A DNA stretch of 64,000 bases from Cylindrospermopsis curvispora GIHE-G1 (GCF_014489415.1 NZ_CP060822.1:3519501-3583500); one strand, 5' to 3'. Counted from the stretch's first letter, positions 39,109 through 49,556 are shown. Program-made: numbers and translations. Notes: generated by a model from the sequence alone, not told the origin.

Positions 39109-40272
39109 CTACAAGAGTCCTATGGCGTGAAGTAAACCCCTACCGGTAATTATTTCAATAATTAGAGCTATAAAACCTAACATGGCAATTCTACCATTCC
39201 ATACCTCAGCACTGGTTGTCAATCCCCATTCCCAACGCTCTTGAGGGTACATTTTTACCTTTTTCCTCATTTGGGTAACTTGAGATAATTTTAGACTGGG
39301 CTTTTCCAAAGCATCAACCACCAATTGGGCCAAGGCTTCAATAAACAGTGGATGAGTATTAGGTGCAGCTGCACGTCTAAAATTCTCAATACCTGCTTCA
39401 TGAGCTATTTCCCGATACTCAATATCTATCTCCTGCAGGGTTTCTATGTGTTCAGACACAAAACTAATGGGTACAACCACCAAATCTCTGACCCCTTTAG
39501 CTCCTAACTCTCTGAGTGCATCTTCCGTATATGGCTGCAACCACTCCACAGGACCAACACGACTTTGATAAGCCAAAGTATAGTTGTTTGTACTGTTAAG
39601 AGTTCGCATAATTAAGTCTGTACACTCTTCAATTTCTTGCTGATAGGGATCACCAGCTTCCACAACATAACTTTTGGGTACGCCATGGGCACTAAAAAAG
39701 ATATGCACTTTCTCCGGATGGGGAAATTGATGTAGCTGGTCATTAATTAGCTCCACCATGGCATTTAAATAGCCCGGTTGCTTATACCATGAAGCAATAA
39801 CCGTATATTCTGGTGGCTGAAGTTGGGGATTTTCTTGCCAGAGTTTTTCCAATAGTCGGAAACTAGAACCACTGGTACTAATGGAAAATTGGGGATATAA
39901 TGGCAAAATTACCAGCTTTTCAATTTTATCCTTCCCTATTTGGGCGATCGCCTCTTCTGTGTAGGGATGCCAATAACGCATCCCCATGTAGACTGTAGCT
40001 GACTTACCCATACCATGGAGTTGAAGTTTTAAAGCCTCTCCCTGTTCTTCAGTAATGCGTCTAAGTGGTGAACCGCCACCAATTTGCCGATAGTTGGCCT
40101 GAGAAGTTTTTGTGCGTCTCGTGGCAATAAACCATGCCAATGGCTTTTGCATCCAACGAAATGGTAGGCGAATAATTTCGGGATCTGAAAATAGGTTATA
40201 CAAGAATGGCCCGACATCTTCCAGTTTGTCAGGTCCACCAAGATTGAGTAATAATACGCCTACACGACTCAT
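39109..40272 (-). CDS. hemH: ferrochelatase with C-terminal CAB-type helix
   Basis: A 387-residue enzyme inserting iron into protoporphyrin IX. The catalytic part has [23 protein letters not shown], a metal-binding HGVP ([17 protein letters not shown]) and a [14 protein letters not shown] block. The last about 45 residues add a single membrane helix with a light-harvesting-type chlorophyll-binding motif ([19 protein letters not shown]). This is typical of cyanobacterial and plastid type II ferrochelatase and may link chlorophyll status to heme output. It is divergent from a methyltransferase gene. Confidence 0.96.
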   Translation of the reverse strand: MSRVGVLLLNLGGPDKLEDVGPFLYNLFSDPEIIRLPFRWMQKPLAWFIATRRTKTSQANYRQIGGGSPLRRITEEQGEALKLQLHGMGKSATVYMGMRYWHPYTEEAIAQIGKDKIEKLVILPLYPQFSISTSGSSFRLLEKLWQENPQLQPPEYTVIASWYKQPGYLNAMVELINDQLHQFPHPEKVHIFFSAHGVPKSYVVEAGDPYQQEIEECTDLIMRTLNSTNNYTLAYQSRVGPVEWLQPYTEDALRELGAKGVRDLVVVPISFVSEHIETLQEIDIEYREIAHEAGIENFRRAAAPNTHPLFIEALAQLVVDALEKPSLKLSQVTQMRKKVKMYPQERWEWGLTTSAEVWNGRIAMLGFIALIIEIITGRGLLHAIGLL

Positions 40273-40347
40273 AGCAGTTACTTGCCCCCAATCCTTACTT
40301 TTTTTATTATTAATAAATATAAAGCTTAACGCTCAGGAAAGATTTCA

Positions 40348-40986
40348 ATGGCGACAATTTTTAGGGATTTGAGTTATCGTTACCAGTGGCTATATGATAG
40401 CATATCTAGTGTAGCTGCGTTAACCGTGGGTGGGGAGCAGCGTTTTCGTCAACTGGCTCTTCAAGGTTTAACAATAAACCCTGACACTCGGATTTTAGAT
40501 CTATGTTGTGGTAGTGGTCAAGCCACTGCATTTTTAGTCAAGTTATCACACCATGTTACCGGATTAGACGCTTCCCCCATATCATTACAAAGAGCGAAAA
40601 ATAACGTGCCAGATGCTACATATATAGAGGCATGGGCAGAAGATATGCCTTTTGAGGACAATACTTTTGATGTGGTACACACCAGTGCTGCTTTACACGA
40701 GATGGAACTTGAGCAACGGAGGAAAATTATCCAAGAGGTAAACAGGGTATTAAAACCAGGAGGAATTTTCACTTTGGTAGACTTTCATCCTCCCACTAAT
40801 CCCCTATTTTGGCCGGGTTTATCATTATTCTTTTGGTTATTTGAAACTTCAACAGCTTGGGAGTGGATCAAAACAGATGTAGTCGGGTTACTAAAGGAAA
40901 ATGGTTTTGATGTGGGCCGACCAGTATTATATGCTGGAGGTAGCCTACAGGTTGTCAAAGGGGTTTTAGGCAGTTCTAAATTGTAG
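40348..40986 (+). CDS. SAM-dependent methyltransferase (UbiE/MenG-like)
   Basis: A 212-residue class I methyltransferase. The SAM motif is ILDLCCGSGQATAFL. Motif II/III regions are GLDASPISLQRAK and FDVVHTSAALHEM, and VLKPGGIFTLVDFHPP follows. The substrate is unknown; the fold resembles quinone and tocopherol methyltransferases. A TTTGG-like aromatic segment near the C-terminus (FWPGLSLFFWLFE) may contact membranes. It is divergent from hemH by 75 bp, which suggests a shared regulatory region. Confidence 0.85.
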   Translation: MATIFRDLSYRYQWLYDSISSVAALTVGGEQRFRQLALQGLTINPDTRILDLCCGSGQATAFLVKLSHHVTGLDASPISLQRAKNNVPDATYIEAWAEDMPFEDNTFDVVHTSAALHEMELEQRRKIIQEVNRVLKPGGIFTLVDFHPPTNPLFWPGLSLFFWLFETSTAWEWIKTDVVGLLKENGFDVGRPVLYAGGSLQVVKGVLGSSKL

Positions 40987-41051
40987 AAAATTGGTCTAAA
41001 GCCAAGTTGCTTTCGTTAATTAGTCAATATAAGTATTGTGGGAACAGACCT

Positions 41052-41132
41052 ATGAGTGTTAACGCCGAATTTAAAGTTTCTGCTCCACCGTTCCGTTGGG
41101 ATGAATCGGGGGGTATTCGTAAGGAGAATTAA
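41052..41132 (+). pseudogene. truncated DUF433-like gene remnant
   Basis: A 26-codon frame, MSVNAEFKVSAPPFRWDESG then GIRKEN and a stop. The APPFRWDESGGIR segment resembles the start of DUF433 proteins (possible antitoxins), which continue with a long helical domain. Here it stops abruptly. A REP-like hairpin starts at 41139, 7 bp after the stop, so repeat insertion probably cut the gene. Confidence 0.5.
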
Positions 41133-41138
41133 TATGAA

Positions 41139-41195
41139 TGTAGGACGGGTTTCGTTCCTCAACCCATCCTACAAATAATTGTGCCTCCCTACTTA
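41139..41195. repeat. REP-like hairpin repeat
   Basis: TGTAGGACGGGTT (41139-41151) and AACCCATCCTACA (41161-41173) pair with one G-T. ATAATTGTGCCTCCCTACTT follows. It is the best-formed copy of the family also seen at 3113, 14870 and 15407. Confidence 0.65.
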
Positions 41196-41241
41196 TACGG
41201 CGTTGTATAATTATGAATTACACAGGTGGGATAACCTCTAA

Positions 41242-42600
41242 TTAAACATTTATTGGTTGCTTGGCATGCAAAGGTTTATAACTTGTTTGCTCTTCATCTA
41301 AAACATGTTTGATAATTTCCTTACCAGTGATTAGTCTAGCTCTGCGACTGCGAGTAAAATAGCTCCACATCCACTGAATCATCACAACCAACTTGTTATC
41401 AAACTCAATTAAGAAGTATATATGAATAAACAACCAAAACAACCAAGCCAAGAAACCCCTAATTTTAATAAATCCCAGATCTACAACTGCCGAGTGTTGT
41501 CCAATCATAGCCAAACTACCCCTGTCCACATAGTTAAATGATGGAGTAACTTCTCCTAAAAGACGGTTTTTGATTAGCTTAGCTACATATTCTCCCTCTT
41601 GCATAGCTACAGGTGCAACACCAGGTAAAGGTTTGCCGCTTTGATGACAGAAGTTAGCTAAATCGCCAACAACAAAGATATTTGGGTATCCTTTAATACT
41701 TAAATCTGGTTCAACCATAATACGACCAGCGCGGTCACATTCAGCTTGAGTTCTTGCCATTAAGACCTTACCCATAGGTGAAGCACTCACACCAGCTGCC
41801 CACAATACGGTTCTAGTGGCAATTGTTTTTACCTCCTCACCCTGTTTAACAGTAACAATATCATCTTCAATATTAGTTACTAAAGTTTTGGTTTGTACTT
41901 CCACGCCTAACTCCGCCAAAGAATCTGCCGCTGTTTGGGAAAGTTCCGGTGCAAAGGGAGGAAGAACCCTATCTAAACCTTCCAATAGTAGAACCCGAGT
42001 TTCCGAGGTATCAATATTGCGGAAATCCTCCTTGAGGGTTTTTCTAGCCAATTCAGCAATAGCTCCAGCCAATTCCACACCGGTGGGACCACCACCAACC
42101 ACCACAAAAGTTAACAAAGCCCGCCGTTTAGCTGCATCAGTTTCCTTTTCTGCTGCTTCAAAGGCGGTAAAAATCCGTCGGCGCATTTCTATAGCATCCT
42201 CCAGGGTTTTTAACCCGGGTGCAAACTCCTCCCAGTTATCCTTACCAAAATAAGAATGCTTTGCGCCAGTAGCTACAATCAGTGTGTGGTATGGAACTGC
42301 TTCACCTCCCACCATCACCGTCTGATCTTCAGGGTTAATATCATTTACTTCCCCCAATAAAACCGTAGTATTCTTGTTCTTACTCAGGATGGAACGCAAA
42401 GGAGAAGAAATATCCGCAGGGGATAAAGCACCCGTAGCCACCTGGTAAAGCAAAGGTTGAAACAAATGGAAGTTTCGCCTATCTATCAGCGTTACATTCA
42501 CATTAGTTTTAGCTAATGCTTTAGCCGCATATAGTCCGCCAAAACCACCACCTACGATTACCACATGATGGGGTGGGGTATTGCTAGAGGAGTCAACCAT
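41242..42600 (-). CDS. type II NAD(P)H dehydrogenase (NDH-2)
   Basis: A 452-residue monotopic flavoprotein oxidising NAD(P)H and reducing quinone without pumping protons. The FAD motif is VIVGGGFGGLYAAKALA, the NADH motif is FVVVGGGPTGVELAGAIAEL, and IFVVGDLANF is the second FAD contact. The C-terminus has a hydrophobic stretch (FLAWLFWLFIHIYFLIEF) for membrane binding. Cyanobacteria encode several (ndbA/B/C) and this one resembles the slr0851 type, from memory. It is divergent from ilvC. Confidence 0.93.
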   Translation of the reverse strand: MVDSSSNTPPHHVVIVGGGFGGLYAAKALAKTNVNVTLIDRRNFHLFQPLLYQVATGALSPADISSPLRSILSKNKNTTVLLGEVNDINPEDQTVMVGGEAVPYHTLIVATGAKHSYFGKDNWEEFAPGLKTLEDAIEMRRRIFTAFEAAEKETDAAKRRALLTFVVVGGGPTGVELAGAIAELARKTLKEDFRNIDTSETRVLLLEGLDRVLPPFAPELSQTAADSLAELGVEVQTKTLVTNIEDDIVTVKQGEEVKTIATRTVLWAAGVSASPMGKVLMARTQAECDRAGRIMVEPDLSIKGYPNIFVVGDLANFCHQSGKPLPGVAPVAMQEGEYVAKLIKNRLLGEVTPSFNYVDRGSLAMIGQHSAVVDLGFIKIRGFLAWLFWLFIHIYFLIEFDNKLVVMIQWMWSYFTRSRRARLITGKEIIKHVLDEEQTSYKPLHAKQPINV

Positions 42601-42740
42601 AACAATTATTTTCCTTATATTACTGCTGCTGTAACTATTCTTAACATTTTTGTATCAAAGTTGTCACAAACATTTCTGTTAATTATGAACTTTTGAAGGA
42701 AAAAGTATGGCATCCGGAATGATTATTGCCCATAGATAGG

Positions 42741-42769
42741 TTAACTGGTGGGGCAAATTGAGGTATGAT
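42741..42769 (+). promoter_or_regulatory. candidate ilvC promoter
   Basis: TTAACT (42741-42746) and TATGAT (42764-42769) are spaced 17 bp apart, upstream of ilvC. An AACAGGAGATG ribosome-binding site precedes the ATG at 42818. It is based on resemblance to sigma-70 boxes only. Confidence 0.3.
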
Positions 42770-42802
42770 GATAAACCGACAATTTATTTACCACTTTGAT
42801 AA

Positions 42803-43813
<1,011 letters not shown>

Positions 43814-43825
43814 TTATATAGCTTT

Positions 43826-43881
43826 AGCCAGAACGCTATAGACAGGGTTGATGGGTAAAAAGCTAGATAAGCGTTCTGGCT
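43826..43881 (+). terminator. hairpin after ilvC
   Basis: AGCCAGAACGCT (43826-43837) and AGCGTTCTGGCT (43870-43881) are perfectly complementary around a 32-nt loop. The loop contains GGGTTGATGGGTAAAAA, shared with the DNA after purB. No T-run is present. Confidence 0.65.
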
Positions 43882-43903
43882 CACCCCCATTACAGGTAGC
43901 CAC

Positions 43904-45025
43904 TTAACTTAGTCTTTGTTTTAACCATAGGGCTAATAGAGGTAGTGCTAATTGATAACCCTGTTGGGCGCTATAAATTAAACCCTTAGTCTGTAGTCCC
44001 GTTAGGGCACCTTGCAAAGTTCCCCCTCGAGAAAGTCCATGTTTTTGGATATATTCTTTACTTTGAGGTTTATCTGTGGGATCTATGGCCAAACATTCTA
44101 AAAGGTGAATCTGATTACCAGGTAGTAACATCAATAAAGATTCATAAGTTATGGATAAATCTCTCAGCATTGCTTCTATTACTTGTCTGACCTTCTCTTC
44201 CCCGATTAATCCTTGTTCATGTTGTAAACTTGATAGTCTACGAATTAATGCCATCGCATCACCAATACTCCCTTGAACCGCATCCAAAAAGATGGTTAGT
44301 GCTTGAGAATGGCGATCAAATTTAAGATTTTGTTTTTCCAAAATTTCTCTTGCCCAAACTGCCATAACATCTCTTTCTAAAGGAGCTAATTCAATTTTTT
44401 CCATTGGATATTTGTCCTCATCTTGATGATGGCTTGTTTCGGCAATTGTCGCTAATATAACATAACTCACATCCGGATGACTATTAATTTCTTTTCTCAA
44501 GGTAGATTCCCACATATTATGGCGATCCCAAGAACGAATATGGGGAAAACTTTGCAAAATTAATACCACTCTTCGATTTAAATCGTTGGCTATATTTTGC
44601 AACAAGTCCAATAACATAACAAATGCCTGCCACAGTTTTTTATCATTGAGACCATGAGATAATTTGAGCCTAGTTTCTGTATTAAAAATAAACAATTCTC
44701 TACCATTTTGCTCCACCCATGTCTCAATTTTGTTCACCTCCCAATTATGATTAATTGTTTCTGTGAACAATTGCAGTAGTCTCTCTCCATCGATCGCACG
44801 AATACAGTCTATTTCTAATATTAGGGCACCTACCTCTTGAGCTGCAATCTTAACCAATGTTCTTCTACCACTACCAGGTACTCCCGTAATTAATAAGTCC
44901 CTATCATGTAAAAGTATGTTTGTAATACGCTCAAACTCGTGAGAACGACCTATTAATTGTAATGGAGTAGATAAATCAAAGTTAATAGATTTCTCCTCCG
45001 TAGTTGTTGGCATTGTTAAAAACAT
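43904..45025 (-). CDS. P-loop AAA-type ATPase with winged-helix-like C-terminus
   Basis: A 373-residue STAND/Orc-like ATPase. Walker A is TGVPGSGRRTLVK (about residues 46-58, with GSGRRT in place of GSGKT, a notable change). A Walker B-like VVLILQSFPHI follows. A winged-helix-like tail is suggested by LECLAIDPTDKPQSKEYIQK and LTGLQTKGLIYSA. Function is unknown and could be regulatory. It is divergent from the Mrp operon, 285 bp apart, so it might regulate it, but this is speculation. A Met at 45013 is an alternative start. Confidence 0.75.
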   Translation of the reverse strand: MFLTMPTTTEEKSINFDLSTPLQLIGRSHEFERITNILLHDRDLLITGVPGSGRRTLVKIAAQEVGALILEIDCIRAIDGERLLQLFTETINHNWEVNKIETWVEQNGRELFIFNTETRLKLSHGLNDKKLWQAFVMLLDLLQNIANDLNRRVVLILQSFPHIRSWDRHNMWESTLRKEINSHPDVSYVILATIAETSHHQDEDKYPMEKIELAPLERDVMAVWAREILEKQNLKFDRHSQALTIFLDAVQGSIGDAMALIRRLSSLQHEQGLIGEEKVRQVIEAMLRDLSITYESLLMLLPGNQIHLLECLAIDPTDKPQSKEYIQKHGLSRGGTLQGALTGLQTKGLIYSAQQGYQLALPLLALWLKQRLS

Positions 45026-45310
45026 AACTTATTTACTATCATTACCATAATTATTACTGAACTTGAGCAGGTAGACAGCACTAAAAAATCGTGCTACTAA
45101 TAGTATAACACTTTAAAATTACAAAAACCAATTTTCCAGACTAAATCCCCAAAAGGTCTTGATCTGGGAGCTAGAGCGCCTAGGTTAATGAACAATGATT
45201 AACAAAATAATAAGCGTTCTAAGAACTACACAACTATAAACAAGGTTCATCCTGGGATATATGTTTGTTGATAGTTGTTAATGGTTTTCAATGAAGCAAA
45301 GTATAAACCT

Positions 45311-45649
45311 ATGATACTAGAAGCATGTGTATTAGCGACAATATTATTGGGGTTTTTTGGCATAATTCTGAAAAAGAACCTAGTGATGAAAATAATTTCC
45401 ATGGATGTGATGAGTACAGGGGTAATAGCCTTTTATGTGTTTATCGCATCTAAAACAGGTTTATTTACTCCCATTCTTGGGGAAATAAAAAAAGGTAATT
45501 ATGCTGATCCTGTTCCCCAAGCAGTTATTTTAACAGCAATAGTTATTGGCTTTTCAATTCAAGCTTTGATGCTGGTAGGAGTAATGAAACTAGCTGGAGA
45601 TAATCCCACCTTAGAAATTGATGAAATCGAGAAGAATAATACGCCATAA
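45311..45649 (+). CDS. mrpC: Mrp-type antiporter subunit C (NuoK-like)
   Basis: A 112-residue three-helix membrane protein related to NuoK/NdhE and MrpC. It starts MILEACVLATILLGFFG and has AVILTAIVIGFSIQALMLVG in its third helix. It opens the Mrp operon. The ATG at 45311 is chosen because the first helix follows it directly. Earlier in-frame starts (TTG 45275, ATG 45281) are possible. The next gene starts 20 bp after its stop. Confidence 0.85.
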   Translation: MILEACVLATILLGFFGIILKKNLVMKIISMDVMSTGVIAFYVFIASKTGLFTPILGEIKKGNYADPVPQAVILTAIVIGFSIQALMLVGVMKLAGDNPTLEIDEIEKNNTP

Positions 45650-45669
45650 ATTTAACATGGATTGAAAAG

Positions 45670-47127
45670 ATGAACACTATAACAACGATTTGGGTAGGTA
45701 TCCCATTTTTTCTAGGATTTATGGTTTTTTTGTTGCCACCACTTAACAGACACCTGGCATTTTTAGGGACATTAGTTAGTGCTGTCTATAGTATGGAGCT
45801 ATTAATCAAACAACCAGAAATTCAACTTAATTTATTGAACAGTTTTGGTGTCACCTTAGTAGCTGACCAGTTAAGTGGCTACTTCATTTTAACCAACGCC
45901 TTAGTGACAATGGCAGTAGTTTTATACTGCTGGAAAAGTGATAAAAATGCCTTTTTCTATGCCCAAGTTTTACTAGTTCATGGTAGTTTGAATGCTGCTT
46001 TCATTTGTGCAGACTTTATCAGTTTGTATGTGGCATTAGAAGTAAGTGGAATAGCCGCATTCCTATTGATAGCATATAGTAGGAGCGATCGCTCAATTTG
46101 GGTAGGTTTGCGCTATCTATTTGTTAGTAACATTTCCATGTTATTTTATCTAGTAGGAGCTGTATTAATTTACCAAAAAAGTTCATCTTTTAGTTTTGCG
46201 GGACTAGAGAATGCACCACCAGAAGCCATAGCATTAATTTTTTTAGGACTGTTAGTTAAAGCGGGGATTTTTGTCTCTGGTTTGTGGTTACCCCTAACCC
46301 ATTCTGAATCGGAAACACCAGTTTCTGCAATGCTTTCAGGTATTGTGGTCAAGGCTAGCGTTTTACCTCTATTACGTTGTGCCGAAGTGGCCGAAAATAT
46401 TGGTCATATTGTGGTAATTTTTGGCGTAGCCACAGCTTTAATGGGTGTATCCTATGCAATTTTAGAGAAGGATACAAAAAGGATGTTAGCCTTTCATACT
46501 ATATCCCAATTAGGATTTATTTTAGCAGCACCGGGGGTGGGAGGATTTTACGCTCTAACCCATGGATTAGTTAAGTCCTCATTATTTTTAATTGCTGGTT
46601 CCCTACCAACGCGTAACTTTAAGGAACTGCAATCCAAGCCAATTAATACAGCAATTTGGATCCCTTTATTTATTGCCAGTTTATCGATTTCTGGATTTCC
46701 CTTACTAGCTGGGTTCGCTGCCAAAGTTTTGACCCTTAAAAACATTACATCTTGGCAATTTGTTGCCATGAATATTGCAGCGGTAGGTACGGCAATTTCT
46801 TTTGCCAAATTTATATTTCTCCCCCATAGATTAGGAGATAAACAAGACACTGTGACAGCTGTAAAACCTGGATTTTGGGTAGCGATCGCAGTGTTGATTA
46901 CGGGTTTATTGATTGCCAATATTGCCTATTTAAGAGCTTATAATCTTGAAGATATAATCAAAGCCATTGTTACTATGATAGTGGGTTGGTTGGCATATCA
47001 TTTAATAGTGCAGAAATTAGCACCAAAACTGGTGGCATATCTACCCCGCGCAGTGGAGAAATTTGAGCATTTAATAGGTGTTATGAGTTTGACCCTAATC
47101 TTATTATTTTGGATGGCATTATCATGA
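45670..47127 (+). CDS. mrpD: Mrp-type antiporter subunit D (NuoM/NdhD-like)
   Basis: A 485-residue protein with about 14 membrane helices. The proton-channel family signature includes FICADFISLYVALEVSGIAA, ALIFLGLLVKAGIFVSGLW with its helix-embedded Lys, and KDTKRMLAFHTISQLGFI. It is the only large channel subunit in the operon. Classical Mrp has both a large MrpA and an MrpD. It probably exchanges Na+ or another cation for H+ across the membrane. Its stop overlaps the next start as ATGA. Confidence 0.9.
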   Translation: MNTITTIWVGIPFFLGFMVFLLPPLNRHLAFLGTLVSAVYSMELLIKQPEIQLNLLNSFGVTLVADQLSGYFILTNALVTMAVVLYCWKSDKNAFFYAQVLLVHGSLNAAFICADFISLYVALEVSGIAAFLLIAYSRSDRSIWVGLRYLFVSNISMLFYLVGAVLIYQKSSSFSFAGLENAPPEAIALIFLGLLVKAGIFVSGLWLPLTHSESETPVSAMLSGIVVKASVLPLLRCAEVAENIGHIVVIFGVATALMGVSYAILEKDTKRMLAFHTISQLGFILAAPGVGGFYALTHGLVKSSLFLIAGSLPTRNFKELQSKPINTAIWIPLFIASLSISGFPLLAGFAAKVLTLKNITSWQFVAMNIAAVGTAISFAKFIFLPHRLGDKQDTVTAVKPGFWVAIAVLITGLLIANIAYLRAYNLEDIIKAIVTMIVGWLAYHLIVQKLAPKLVAYLPRAVEKFEHLIGVMSLTLILLFWMALS

Positions 47128-47507
47128 TTGGACATTTGATACTGAGATTGACAATTTGGTTTTTGCTCACCGCTGATTTTAGCACTATCAATATTATTAT
47201 TGGGGTGGCTATCGCATTTTTACTACCTAGAGGTTACAGTTCCAGAGCAAAATTTACAGAATGGTTAAGAGTATTTGGTCAAGTAATAGTTGCCATTGTT
47301 GTAGCTTTTAAAGAAGCATTTGAGATTATCTTGTTTCCCCATTATCGAGAAGAAATTATCAGAGAAAATGTGAAACATAAACATTCCTATTTACTGATAT
47401 TCATGGATATATTCCTGATTACGTTCACACCTAAAACCATTGTTTTTAATCATAATGAACAGGGATTTTATGAAGTGCATCAAATTCAACCTGGGGGTAA
47501 AAAATAA
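47124..47507 (+). CDS. mrpE: Mrp-type antiporter subunit E
   Basis: A 127-residue membrane protein of the MnhE/MrpE family. It has two N-terminal helices (LRLTIWFLLTADF, IIIGVAIAFLLPRG), a third around IVAIVVAFKEAFEIILF, and the family-type TFTPKTIVFNHNEQGFYEVH near the end. It assists assembly of the antiporter. The ATG at 47124 overlaps the mrpD TGA. Confidence 0.88.
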   Translation: MIGHLILRLTIWFLLTADFSTINIIIGVAIAFLLPRGYSSRAKFTEWLRVFGQVIVAIVVAFKEAFEIILFPHYREEIIRENVKHKHSYLLIFMDIFLITFTPKTIVFNHNEQGFYEVHQIQPGGKK

Positions 47508-47509
47508 CC

Positions 47510-47773
47510 ATGTATTTACAAATTGTTTTAGTAGCAATGATTGCCGGTTTGTTAATTCCCATTTACGAGGTATGGAAAACAGATAATACCTGGCAGTTAA
47601 TGTTGGCTTTAGGGAGCATTTCCAGTAAAGTATCAATCATAATTTTAGTGGTTTCTGTTTTACGAGATGACTGGATGATTGGGGTGGTAGGAGCAATTAT
47701 CTTGAGCTTGGGAAATGCAGGATTTATGTTACTAGCACATATTATTAAGAGGTTAAACGATGGATATTCTTAG
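47510..47773 (+). CDS. mrpF: Mrp-type antiporter subunit F
   Basis: An 87-residue three-helix protein of the MnhF/MrpF family. A YEVWKTDNTWQLMLAL loop follows the first helix. It starts 2 bp after mrpE. Its end overlaps mrpG by 14 bp, so translation is coupled. Confidence 0.85.
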   Translation: MYLQIVLVAMIAGLLIPIYEVWKTDNTWQLMLALGSISSKVSIIILVVSVLRDDWMIGVVGAIILSLGNAGFMLLAHIIKRLNDGYS

Positions 47774-48047
47774 TTATGGTTTGATGGCAATTGGCATTCT
47801 CTTCTGGTTTTGGGGAACCTCCCATTTAGTTAGCAATAAATCCGTATTATTCAAATTACATGGACTTTCTGTAGCTGATACATTAGGTTCAATGTTGATC
47901 ATACTTGCCATTTTATTGATAATTCCCAGTAAGTGGCCACTATTAGTTTTAGCAATTATTTCCTTGGCAATTTGGAACACTATGTTGGGTTATGTAATTG
48001 CCCATTGCTCAACTGAAGATATAACCCCAGAGGTGGAAAATGAATGA
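47760..48047 (+). CDS. mrpG: Mrp-type antiporter subunit G
   Basis: A 95-residue three-helix protein of the MnhG/MrpG family. The family segment LFKLHGLSVADTLGSMLIIL is present, with LPLLVLAIISLAI-like helices after it. It overlaps both neighbours (14 bp and 8 bp). The C-terminus ends in a short acidic tail. Confidence 0.85.
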   Translation: MDILSYGLMAIGILFWFWGTSHLVSNKSVLFKLHGLSVADTLGSMLIILAILLIIPSKWPLLVLAIISLAIWNTMLGYVIAHCSTEDITPEVENE

Positions 48048-48627
48048 TTCTTATCTGTATATAATTGTTGCTTTGTTACCCCTAACTGCGGGTTTGTTGG
48101 TTACCCAAGTTAACCCCTATCATGGATTAATTTTACGGGGAGTTTTAGGGGCGATCGCCGCTTTGGTAGATGCAGTCTTAGGGGCGGCTGATGTAGCTTT
48201 AACAGAGGCATTAATGGGTACCATGTTATCTGTAACTTTGTATGCCATAGCAGTACGTTCTTCTTTGGTTTTACGTTTAGGGGTAATGGAAAATGAATTA
48301 ATAGTAGAAAATCAAGATGGGGGGATTGAAAAACTAATAGAGGATTTTCGCCGGGTTTTCAGTAAACATTATATGAGACTGGAAGTTGTGACCTACAACA
48401 ATCAACAAGCTCTCCGAAATGCCTTAATTTCTAAAGAGGTTCATGCTACCTGTTTCCCCACCTTATTTAGGGATGAGCCAACAAAAACTGAAAACCAGAA
48501 TTATCAAACAGAAGTTAGAGTTCACCGTGTTTATAACATCATTGAGAGTGAAATCCTGCCAAGAAATACAGGGTTAAAAAATTTAGAATATGTTGATATT
48601 TTAGTACCGGAGGAAAAACACCCATGA
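48040..48627 (+). CDS. MbhD/DUF4040-type Mrp subunit with extra C-terminal domain
   Basis: A 195-residue protein. The first about 85 residues form three membrane helices with GAIAALVDAVLGAADVALTE, as in MbhD/DUF4040, the segment normally found at the C-terminal end of MrpA. The remaining about 110 residues (LVENQDGG onward) are soluble and unusual for the family. In this operon it replaces part of MrpA. Its stop overlaps the next start as ATGA. Confidence 0.8.
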   Translation: MNDSYLYIIVALLPLTAGLLVTQVNPYHGLILRGVLGAIAALVDAVLGAADVALTEALMGTMLSVTLYAIAVRSSLVLRLGVMENELIVENQDGGIEKLIEDFRRVFSKHYMRLEVVTYNNQQALRNALISKEVHATCFPTLFRDEPTKTENQNYQTEVRVHRVYNIIESEILPRNTGLKNLEYVDILVPEEKHP

Positions 48628-49337
48628 AAATGAGATTAGTTTATATTCTAGCTGGGATAGCATTGTTTTTAAAAATGTTATTCCTCTCCGATGTGGCGTC
48701 TAACTTATCTGGAATGTCAACTATAAAAGACACCATGTCCAATATAGTTCCAGCGGGTATTTCCATCACGGAAAAAGTAGTTGCTGAAAGTGGGGTTGTG
48801 AATGCAGTGTCGGGAATTATTTTTAGGAATCGCCTTTACGATACGATTTTTGAGGTTATTGTATTCACAATTGCCATTTTAGGATGTAATTTTTTACTAG
48901 CCAGTGAAAATCCATCTTGTACTATTTATCAGTTCAAAGATAGAGCATCTATCACCCTAGCTCGTTTGGGAGCAACCATTGCAGCATTAGTGGGTATAGA
49001 ATTAGCAATTAGAGGACATCTAAGTCCTGGGGGGGGATTTGCTGCAGGTGTTGCAGGTGGAACAGCAATAGGTTTAGTGGCAATTACTTCATCTTATCAA
49101 TGGATGGAGGATATTTATCAGCGGTATCGTGCAGCTATATGGGAAAAGATTTCAGTTTTGATTTTTATCGTGTTATCAGTGGTTACCTTATCGGGATTTG
49201 AGTTACCTCATGGAGAACTGGGGAAATTATTTAGTGGTGGGATCCTACCCATATTAAATATTATTGTTGCACTGAAAGTGGCGTTGGGATCTTGGGCAGC
49301 AGTTTTGATTTTTATTCGTTATCGAGGTTTATTATAG
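48624..49337 (+). CDS. mrpB: Mrp-type antiporter subunit B (MnhB-like)
   Basis: A 237-residue membrane protein. An N-terminal MbhE-like part precedes an MnhB core with GIELAIRGHLSPGGGFAAG, the hallmark RGHxxPGGGF motif. Several helices follow. It closes the seven-gene run C-D-E-F-G-(MbhD)-B, whose short overlaps indicate one transcript. Confidence 0.88.
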   Translation: MKMRLVYILAGIALFLKMLFLSDVASNLSGMSTIKDTMSNIVPAGISITEKVVAESGVVNAVSGIIFRNRLYDTIFEVIVFTIAILGCNFLLASENPSCTIYQFKDRASITLARLGATIAALVGIELAIRGHLSPGGGFAAGVAGGTAIGLVAITSSYQWMEDIYQRYRAAIWEKISVLIFIVLSVVTLSGFELPHGELGKLFSGGILPILNIIVALKVALGSWAAVLIFIRYRGLL

Positions 49338-49556
49338 TTGTTAATTAACTTTAACTTGTTGTTTAAAGCTAACCTACGAGGCGATGCGATCGCACTAAAC
49401 ATGTATGCTGGAAATTCCTGGGACAGTTCTCAATTAAGTTCAGATGTCCCTGGGAAATTCTAAGCAATTCCTGTTCCAATCCTAGCATTTCGCTGGGTCT
49501 AGGTTAACAGGAGGAATTATATCCCAAAACCAGGAGTATTCGGGGGGTAAATTCTA
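49338..49556. other. short intergenic region after the Mrp operon
   Basis: About 220 bp containing one HIP1 site (near 49386) and direct repeats of AAATTC(C/T) (49419-49475). No gene or clear terminator is seen. Confidence 0.4.

Noticed and set aside
41816-42253. 145-codon plus-strand ORF
   Set aside because: It lies wholly inside the well-supported NDH-2 gene on the other strand and is low in complexity (Ser/Arg/Ala rich).
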